Shown here piece after piece: positions 29,541-39,600 of a DNA stretch of 64,000 nucleotides. Under the pieces are notes generated by a model, which saw only the letters and a program-made list of their open reading frames with translations, searched no databases and was not told the DNA's origin. Source of the DNA: Amphiduros pacificus (Eukaryota > Annelida > Polychaeta > Phyllodocida > Hesionidae). Every line of letters begins with the position of its first letter. Within the stretch, counting starts at the first letter, position 1. The DNA lies in the NCBI GenBank assembly GCA_949316495.1, contig OX439000.1, forward strand, positions 72,980,570-73,044,569, written 5' to 3'. The position numbers and the translations under genes are program-made.

Positions 29541-29929
29541 TTGTATTTTTTTCACTGTTTTTGTATGGAAAGATATATATGATAATTTCATATAATGGTA
29601 ACTGTTTAAGGTTAAAGTTATGCAAGAATTATAGATCACCAGTGATATAAGCAGGGGGTTGTTAATGGACCTCAACCATGGTTTGCACTGGACATGTAAA
29701 GGGTAGCATCCCTTTTTGCCTTGGTTACATATGAAAACCAATGTCCAGAGTAATGTGTACCAATGTCCCAGAGGCTGGCTGCAGTGCAAGACAGGTTATA
29801 AGAAACATGCCCTGAGGTTCTCAGTGACAAACAGAAGTTGTCAAGGACACTTCCAATTGTTTGTTGTGTTTTTTATTTCACACACTTATAAAATGTGGTA
29901 AAATTTAATTACACTCTTAATATTCCTCT
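29541..29929. other. Intergenic, no feature seen
   Basis: I see no repeat, exon or element that can be supported here. Confidence 0.4.
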
Positions 29930-30052
29930 GAATATCTAAACAAAAAATGATTATTAGGAATAAATATATGTATGATATCCTAATTATAGTGAATATCTAA
30001 ACAAAAAATGATTATGGGAATAAATATATGTAGGATATCTTAAATATAATGC
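29930..30052. repeat. 61-bp direct duplication
   Basis: Two adjacent copies of gaatatctaaacaaaaaatg with attatnggaataaatatatg, differing at a few bases. Confidence 0.88.
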
Positions 30053-30429
30053 CATGAAAAGTGTTAAAAATGGGAGGTATGATTTTGCTTTTAGGTTTTA
30101 CCCAAATGTGTCTGACTTTCTGTCACTTTGAAAAGTCTCAAAAAGATGGAATCTTAACAGTATAAGGAACATAGTAAAAGTGCTTTCTAGGATATCTAAA
30201 TTTCATATACTACCAAAAAAGTACGAAATGGCAGGCTTAATTTTGACCTTTACACCATGTCTTGTGACTTACAATCCATAATGACATTAACTCTATATAC
30301 ATAACAAGGAAATGCACTTCTTGGGTTGTGTTTTATGTCTTGCCTTTCCTTTATTGGATCATTATAATGGATGAACCAGACAATTTTATTCAGAACATTT
30401 ACTCCAATATGCGTTGGCTATCAAAACAA

Positions 30430-30802
30430 ATCAAATTGTAGGTACCACAGCCCCAGGATGATAGGCACCACATCCTAGACTGATACGTACCACATCCCCA
30501 GACTGATAGGTACCACCACCCTAGAGTGATAGGTACCACCCCCGACTGATGTACCAGGCTGTCAGGTACCACAGCCCCCAAGCAGATAAGTACCACAGCT
30601 CCCATGCAGATAGGTATCATAGCTCCCATGCAGATAGGTACAATAGCTCTCATGCAGATAAGTACCACAGCTCCCATGCAGATAAGTACCACAGCTCCCA
30701 GGCAGAGAGGTATCATAGCTCCAATGCAGATAAGTACCACAGCTCCCATGCAGATAATTACCACAGCTCCCATGCAGATAAGTACCACAGCTCCCATGCA
30801 GA
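30430..30802. repeat. 24-bp minisatellite, left part
   Basis: The unit is agctcccatgcagataagta plus ccac, regular from about 30590 and degenerate to the left. It stops abruptly at about 30802 in mid-unit, and the same family resumes at 35594. Confidence 0.9.
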
Positions 30803-31351
30803 AAACATATACAGTACTGTAAATACACTGAATGAGCTGCCACCTCATCTCACATCTACAGAAGCTGCTACTCGCAGATCTGAAACCCATACAGGCTTTT
30901 TCAACAAAGCATCCCCTTTATCAAATTTCCACCCAAGCACCTTCAAAGATAGTGATGGAACTGTTTACTCAAATAATGAGCAATATTTCACACACAAGAA
31001 AGCATTACTCCATGGTGACCATGAACGTGCCAGAGAGATCTTACAGACTGATGATCCTGCCAGATATAGGTTTCTAGGAAATCAGGTGAAAATCACTGAC
31101 AAAAAGATATGGGAAGAACAAAGTTTGGAAATTATGTATGCTGTTTTGAGAAATTTTCTCAGAATCCCCATCTGCAAGACTTTCTCATGACTACTGTTGG
31201 AACAGTGCTCGTAGAAGCTTATCCCAGGGACACTTTCTGGTCAGTTGGTATGAATCTTTATGATAAAGATCTGTTCAAGCCAGATAAATGGAAGGGCAAG
31301 AATCATCTTGGAAAGGTACTTTGTAAAATCAGAGACAATTTGGCAAAATAA
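30803..31351 (+). pseudogene. NADAR-domain (YbiA-like) protein segment
   Basis: The translation shows FFNKASPLSNFHPSTF, NNEQYFTHKKALLHGD, AREILQTDDPARYRFLG and KKIWEEQSLEIMY. In another frame from about 31143 it continues KFSQNPHLQDFLMTTVG, LVEAYPRDTFWSVGM and WKGKNHLGKVLCKIRDNL. This order matches the NADAR family, enzymes of the YbiA fold that act on N-glycosidic or ADP-ribose bonds. One frame change near 31143 suggests the copy is dead. An AATAAA lies shortly downstream (about 31428). There is no start codon of its own in clear context; the open frame runs in from the minisatellite. Confidence 0.78.
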
Positions 31352-31989
31352 TTCTGATTTAATTTGATAAGGACTTACTATTACACTTATATGGGACTTA
31401 CAATAGAGATGTACATGTTTGATCTCAATAAAAGTTTGCTTTATTTATTATTTTTTAATTCTTTTTCTCTTTCTTTCCCTTTGTTGAGATAAATGTTATG
31501 ATTTTGTAGATATGTGGCACCATATGAAAACATTCCACACATTATTATATAATTCAATTACATGTTCTTGATCATCAACCTATTTTCTATGTTGTTTCAT
31601 TCTTTTATTTTATTAAGAAACATTTGGCAGCTTTTATCTATATTAGTAGTTGAACACATTAAAATGTACACACATGATAATATTCCATTATTGCAACATG
31701 GTGTGCACTTTTTGTTTTGTAAGAAAATGACATAGCAATTGATTCATCAATTGATCATAGTTGAGTTGTTTATATTAATGGGTTTACAGACTCAAACATT
31801 TGTTTATTGCCATGTCCTGTTAATTTAGTCATTATTTTGGTCAAGCATATGGATGTATTCTTCTTTAATCTTGATTTAGATATTTGTTCACTACTGTATA
31901 AGTGTATAATTACGAATGTTAATGTTGTTGGTAGTATGTATGTCATATTTCACATGAAATTGTGTATCGGAAATATGTATGGTGTTATC

Positions 31990-34900
31990 ATAATTGTAAG
32001 TGATGTCATTAGATAAGGATATCTTGAAACACCATGGTGGGTTTGAAAACAACTCCTTAATGAATATTATTGAAACTGATTCAGATGTAGATGATGAAAT
32101 TCAAGTTATAAAACATTCACCTTATTATGATTATGACATGTTAGCTTCATTACTGAAAGACAAAACTAACGTTTTTACCATATTTAGTACTAATATACAA
32201 TTGATTAGTACTAATATACAATCGAAGATTTTTATAGAGACACTCAGGGAAATAGGCTTTGAGTTTTCTGTAATCTGTATTCAAGAAACCTGGCTGTCAG
32301 AAAATGATGAAACATCAAGTCTTAAATTAAATAATTATGAACTTATTCACCAAGGTTATTCATGAACATCTAAGGGTGGTCTTATCATATATTTACATAA
32401 AAAACTTAATTATACTAAAAAACTAGAGCTAACTAAATATGAAAATTGGGAGGGACAAGTCATTCACATTAAGAAAGGGGATAGTCTCACAAAACCTATT
32501 ATCATTGGAAATATTTATAGACCTCCTCGGGAACTAGTTGAAAATTACAGTGAGTTTGTAAATGAATTTAAACCCGTTATATCAAATCTGGGTCCAAGAA
32601 CTAATGAGATTATACAAACAGGAGATTTTAATATAGACCTTCTTAAAGTAAATGATAAAGCTCACATTGCTAAATATTTTGATATGTTGACAAATGAAAG
32701 TTTTTTTCCAAAAAATACATTACCCACAAGGTTTTCAAATACACATGGGACTCTGATTGACAATTTCTTCAATAAATTATGAACTGATTCCTTGAATACT
32801 ACATCTGGTATATCACTGAAGAAATTCTCAGATCATCAACCAGTTTTTACAATTCTATACAATATTTATCTTAGAGATCCACTGATGAAATATATCACTA
32901 TTACCAAAAATGATTCAGGATCTGTTAACTGATATAAAATGGACATTGGTACCCTGTTAGATAACACTTATATGGGCCTTGATGAAAACCAGGACCCAAA
33001 TATAAACTATAACATTTTATCTGATATAATATTGAAAGCCAAAAAAAACATATGCCAACCAGAAAAGTAAAATTTAAAAAGTCTAAACATAAGAAATCCC
33101 CATGGGTCACCTTTGGAATAATTAAATCTATAAACTTTAGAGATAACTTATACAAAAAACTTCAGTTGACTAATTCTAAGTCGCCTACAACCTAAGAGTA
33201 TATAATAAGATTCTTAAAAAAAGTCTACGTTTGGCTCAAATAATGTATTATGATAGGATATTTCATAAATATCAAAGTGATATTAAAAGTACCTGGAATG
33301 TTATAAATAACATCTTGGACAGAACTAAAAAGAAGAAAACTTTTTATTTTTAAGGTATTTTTAAAGATGGTGAAAAGATTATTACTGACAAATTAGAGAT
33401 TGCCAACAAATGTAATACTTTTTATGCTGAAATAGGTCCGAAACTTGCAGAAAGTATTTGTAAACCGAAAAATAAAAGCTTTAAAAACTATCTGACCATA
33501 AAACATAATCTGCAGTTTGAATTTGATCATGTTAATGAACAGGCTGTTTGAGAAATAAAAGAGGCATTAAAAACAAATACTGGTTTTGGTTGGGATGGTA
33601 TCTCAACTAAATTATTAAAATCCATATGTGACCCACTATTAAAACCATTAAATGTAATCATAAACCAGATGTTGAAAACCGGTATATTTCCAGACAAATT
33701 AAAATTGGCTAAAGTGTGTCCTGCATATAAAAAGGATAACAAAACCTTATTTACAAATTATAGACCTATATCATTACTTCCATCTATTTCCAAAACATTT
33801 GAAAAGGTTATATTCAAACAACTATATCATTTTTCCAAATAAATAAATTGTTTTATAACAGCCAGTATGGATTTAGGACAAAGCATTCAACAGAATTTGC
33901 TGCTTTGGAGGTTGTTGACAGAATATTGTTATCTACGGATAAGAATGATATTCCTTTTGATATATATATTGATTTGTCTAAAGCATTCGATATTTTAGAT
34001 GATAACATCCTAATTGATAAATTGAGTTTTTACGGTATAAATGGCACACCTCTCGACCTAACGAAAAGCTACATCTTAAATAGAAAACAATTTGTTGAAG
34101 TGAATGATGTGCAATCAGAAACTGTTTAGTTACAAACTGGTGTCCCCAAGGTTCTATTTTAGGACCTCTTCTTTTCATAATTTAATATATAAATGATATT
34201 GCTCAATCAAGTGAACTCCTAGATTTTATAGTTTATGGTGATGACACTACATTATCAGGAAAATTGCAAATAATTTCAAGAAATTCCCCACAGTCTGATA
34301 TAAGTACAGCTGTTAATGATGAACTATGTAAAATTAGTGACTGGCTTATATATTAAATAAGTTATCATTAAATGTGTCTAAAACTAAATACATTATCTTC
34401 CATACACCACAGCGAAAAATTGTTGATCTAGATCTGAAAATTGATGGTTTCCCAATTGATGGAGTAAAACTTTTTAATATCCTTGGAATCACATTAAATG
34501 AAAATTTGACCTGGAGTGATCATATCAATAAAATATCTAATAAAATATTACGAAACATAGGAATTCTAAACAACCTGAAAAATCTCTTGCCAGAGAAAGC
34601 AAAGCTACTAACTTACAACTCTTGTCTCACTTAAATTTTGGAATACTTTTGTGGGGTCACAAGTGTGAACGTGTATTAAAACTTCAAAAGAAGGCAGTTA
34701 GAATTGTTAAGAATGAAAAATGTAAGGCCCATACTGAACCTATTTTTAAGAAGTTGGCTCTACTACGAATTGATGATATATTTAAACTGCAAGAACTTAA
34801 ATTCTTTTACAAATTTCGAAATAATTTATTACCTTCTTATTAACAAAATATCTCTTTGCTTCATATAAATGATATTCATTATTATAATACCAGAGGTCAT

Positions 34901-35593
34901 GGTGAAATGAGGTATCCATTAATCAAACATGAGTATACATGAAAACTTATTCGATATAGTATACCTGAGATAGTCAACCAGACTCCTACTTGTATATTAG
35001 ATAAAATTGTAACTCACAGTTTACAGGGTTTCTCTAAATATATCAAAACTTTCTTTATTAATTCTTACCAGGAAAAATGTGATATTGATAATTGTTATGT
35101 CTGTTCGATTAATAATTAAAATGTACTCTTGAATTTGTTTAATTTTTGTTTTCATAAACCTTTCATGTTATGCATATGAAAGCACCATTGTTATATATCT
35201 ATTTTTAAATTCAAACGCAATGTATTCATGATGATACATAATAATTATTGTAAATGATTGCTTTACTTTTGTATAATGCTACAGATGTATTATAACTCTA
35301 GAATATTTCACACTATGTACTACATACTTTCTGTATTGAATAATATTAAGCTACCAAATAGAACATATATACTCTCTTAGTGAACTACATGACTAACTAT
35401 TAGATATAGATGACCAAATTGCTATACTACATGTATTTTCCCTTTTTCCCAAAGGGTGCCCCATTAAACAGGTGGGATAGCCAAACCCGCCTTAACATGG
35501 TCTCCCTAGCCTATATATTAACATATATATCCATAAATATATCATGTTGTATTTGTTTGAAAGCTGCATAAATGTATTTGAGTCTTTGAGTCT
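31990..35593 (+). pseudogene. Decayed CR1/L2-type LINE with endonuclease and reverse transcriptase
   Basis: The endonuclease part reads FSVICIQETWLSEND, IGNIYRPPREL and IQTGDFNIDLL (32250-32650). The reverse transcriptase part reads NYRPISLLPSISKTFEKV, YGFRTKHSTEFAAL, IDLSKAFDILDD, TGVPQGSILGPLLF and YGDDTTLSG (33700-34260). The C-terminal tail has LQKKAVRIVKNEKC (34680). There are many stops and frame changes throughout, so it is much older than the LINE at 15-19 kb. It follows the NADAR segment in the same orientation. Confidence 0.83.
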
Positions 35594-35715
35594 TAAGTAT
35601 CACAGCTCCTATGCATATAGGTACCACTGCTCCCAAGCAGATAGATACCACAACCCCAAAGCAGATAGATACCACAGCTCCAGTCTGACAGGCACCACAG
35701 CTCTATGTAGATAGA
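35594..35715. repeat. 24-bp minisatellite, right part
   Basis: Degenerate copies of the same agctcccaagcagataggta-type unit as at 30430-30802 (tcacagctcctatgcatat, accacaaccccaaagcag, agataccacagctcc). Confidence 0.8.
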
Positions 35716-35907
35716 GAAGACATCCTGACATATTCAGTGATGATGATTTATAATAGATGAGAAAGATTTGCCAAGTGCATGGCACCGGTGTATAGCCACT
35801 GTGTTCTGGATTATTGTCGTCCTCATTATAATGATATCATCTCTCTCTACTTCATTACATGATTTATATAACAGGATTCCTTGAGTATCAATTAATATTT
35901 GTCATCA

Positions 35908-36607
35908 ATGGAACCATATCAGTCATCAATGGAACCATATCAGTCATCAATGGGACCACATCAGTCATCATCTCAAACCAGACCCCAAGAGGATGTTTCT
36001 ATGGTAGGTGTTGAGTTCTCGTCTCTTCAAGGGTTCGCATGTACTTGTATCATTGCATCCGTACCAGAGAAGGACTGCTAAAGATCTTTGAGAAATATAC
36101 CTAGAGGTAGCAGCCTGAAAAATACCCAACAGAAAACAAAGAGCTGCTGACCACATCACATAGATGACTCCCAATTAGAGATAACCTTGTGTCCAAGCTT
36201 GGTTGCCTTGATCATGAATTGCCCCTGCCTCCCAAACTCTGATCTGTATAAGATTATTGGGTGCAGCTAAACATATAAATTCCATCAAGAAGGTATTTCA
36301 CACAAGCACTGCATTCTATTCAGGAGGTGTGTTGTGTACTCATCCTTTAGAAGCCCTTTTATGTACACAATTTAGCACATATTGCAATGTAATTCGATAT
36401 TTGTCAATGAAAGTTACTGTATCATAGATAATAATGTGTACATTATGCCACCAATGAGAAATTTACTCATTAGTCCAGTCATTTCATGCAGATTCCATGT
36501 CACGAAGCACTGATTTTATGAAATATAACAGAAAATTATGATCATTTTCACTCTATTTGTTTGAAATGACCAAAATTGGGTATAATATATATAATATGTT
36601 GGGTATA

Positions 36608-36662
<55 letters not shown>

Positions 36663-39600
36663 ATCTGGTAAAAAAACAGACCAAGAAATAAAAATGATAA
36701 TTAGTTATGACTAAATTTCCATACCTCCCATTTAGGGTAGACAAATAAATTAGTTTTATAAATTGGAATATTCAAAGCTGTAATCATCAGTGCAATAAAT
36801 TCTACCACACAGTTTTACAAATAATTGGACATAAGACACATTTAATGCATAAAGGTACACATTTAATGCATAAAGGTACACATTTAATGCATAAAAGTAC
36901 ACATTTAATGCATAAAAGTATGGGAAGGTTGATCTGGAAACTGACAGATAAGTCAGAGGTAAGGAACAAAGATTGCTAGTTCCTTTGTGATGTATGGCTG
37001 TGTCACATTTCATGAACTTACACTAAGTTCATTGTCTCAGCCAAGATTTCTGACTAAAATGACTGCCAGTCATTCGAGTTGCATTTATGTAATGTGCATT
37101 TCTTAAAATAAGTACACATTGTTTAATGGACAGGCAGGTTTTTCGACTATTAACATACAGACGATGGTTAAGGGAGGGCGAGAGGGACAAAGAGAAAGGC
37201 TAATGTATTGTTACAAGATGATTCGATTACGGTGGGTGTATGGTTATAGGATGACTCGATTAAGGTGGGTGTATGGTTATAGGATGTCTCGATTAAGGTG
37301 GGTGTATGGTTACAAGATGATTAAATTAAGACGGGTGTATGGTTATAGGATGACTCGATTAAGGTGGGTGTATTGTTATAGGATGATTCAATTACGGTGG
37401 GTGTATGGTTATAGGATGACTCGATTAAGGTGGGTGTATGGTTATAGGATGAATAGATCAAGGTGGGTGTATGGTTATAGGATGATTATATTAAGACGGG
37501 TGTATGGTTATAGGATGACTCGATTAAGGTGGGTGTATGGTTATAGGATGAAAAGATCAAGGTGGGTGTATGGTTATAGGATGATTATATTAAGGTGGGT
37601 GTATGGTTATAAGATGATTAGATTAAGGTGGGTGTATGGTTATAGGATGACTCGATTAAGGTGGGTGTATTGTTATAGGATGATTCAATTACAGTGGGTG
37701 TATGGTTATAGGATGACTCGGTTAAGGTGGGTGTATTGTTATAGGATGATTCAAGTACGGTGGGTGTATGGTTATAGGATGACTCGGTTAAGGTGGGTGT
37801 ATGGTTATAGGATGAATAGATCAAGGTGGATGTATGGTTATAGGATGATTATATTAAGGTGGGTGTATGGTTATAAGGTGATTAGATTAAGGTGGGTGTA
37901 TGGTTATAGGATGACTCGATTAAGGTGGGTGTATTGTTATAGGATGATTAGATTAAGGTGGGTGTATGGTTATAGGATGATTCAATTACGGTGGGTGTAT
38001 GGTTATAGGATGACTCGATTAAGGTGGGTGTATGGTTATAGGATGAATAGATCAAGGTGGGTGTATGGTTATAGGATGATTATATTAAGACGGGTGTATG
38101 GTTATAGGATGACTCGATTAAGGTGGGTGTATGGTTATAGGATGAATAGATCAAGGTGGGTGTATGGTTATAGGATGATTATATTAAGGTGGGTGTATGG
38201 TTATAAGATGATTAGATTAAGGTGGGTGTATGGTTATAGGATGACTCGATTAAGGTGGGTGTATTGTTATAGGATGATTCAATTACGGTGGGTGTATGGT
38301 TATAGGATGACTCGGTTAAGGTGGGTGTATTGTTATAGGATGATTCAAGTACGGTGGGTGTATGGTTATAGGATGACTCGGTTAAGGTGGGTGTATGGTT
38401 ATAGGATGAATAGATCAAGGTGGGTGTATGGTTATAGGATGATTATATTAAGGTGGGTGTATGGTTATAAGATGACTCGATTAAGGTGGGTGTATTGTTA
38501 TAGGATGATTCAAGTACGGTGGGTGTATGGTTATAGGATGACTCGGTTAAGGTGGGTGTATGGTTATAGGATGAATAGATCAAGGTGGGTGTATGGTTAT
38601 AGGATGATTATATTAAGGTGGATGTATGGTTATAAGATGATTAGATTAAGGTGGGTGTATGGTTATAGGATGACTCGATTAAGGTGGGTGTATTGTTATA
38701 GGATGAATCGATTACGGTGGGTGTATGGTTATAGGATGACTCGATTAAGGTGGGTGTATGGTTATAGGATGACTCGATTAAGGTGGGTGTATGGTTACAA
38801 GATGATTAGATTAAGGTGCGTGTATGGTTATAGGATGATTAGATTAAGGTGGGTGTATGGTTATAGGATGACTCGATTAAGGTGGGTGTATGGTTACAAG
38901 ATGATTAGATTAAGGCGGGTGTATGGTTATAGGATGATTAGATTAAGGTGGGTGTATGGTTATAGGATGACTCGATTAAGGTGGGTGTATGGTTATAGGA
39001 TGATAAGATTAAGGTGTGTGTATGGTTATAAGATGATTAGATTAAGATGGGTATATGATTACGAGATGATTAGGAAAACAAGAGGGAGATGAAGTATGTA
39101 TTTGTTACAGACAGAGGTTTCTGGATATGGGAAATGTCATGAACATAGCCACTAGGTCGTTGTTTCACTATAGTCTTTTACTGGAAGTCATATACTGTAC
39201 AGAGTCAATTCGTCATGCATCAGAAACACATTGTTACAATATCGACTTTAAAAAATTAACACAATAACCATAAACATAAAACCTCCACATACAACATATG
39301 CACGAAGTGTAAAGCTTCTTAAAACGAGGTTTACTATGGTAATTAGAAAGATATTGGTAAATGCGACCAATGTACTTTCCAGCATAATATGGCCAAAATA
39401 AAGATCAATTGCTCACAAGAGACGTATTAAATCTTCTGAGGCTCATTTGAAAGAAAGAAAATATATAAATAAAAGGAGAAAATATTCCTTTTATACGCAT
39501 CACCAAACATTGCAATGTATAAGCAAAACAGTGGACTTATCTTATCAAGAATGTTACCTTCTGCTTCCTATTTCTAAATACTTTTGATCATAATTTCTCA

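Larger units (their letters stand above)
30803..35593 (+). mobile_element. 4.8-kb inserted block: NADAR segment plus decayed LINE
   Basis: The block interrupts the 24-bp minisatellite (left part ends ...atgcaga, right part resumes taagtatcac...). Its right end has the short repeated tail tttgagtctttgagtct, as expected for a LINE 3' end. Its first 550 bp encode a NADAR-type domain and the remainder a LINE with endonuclease and reverse transcriptase. I infer one insertion event because the same array lies on both sides, but two successive insertions cannot be excluded. No clear target-site duplication was found. Confidence 0.6.

Noticed and set aside
32925-34178. Minus-strand frames opposite the old LINE
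   Set aside because: Shadows of the decayed LINE coding strand.
37119-39092. 657-codon Arg/Tyr-rich frame
   Set aside because: 33-bp array in gene C intron 1 translated in one frame; no other support.
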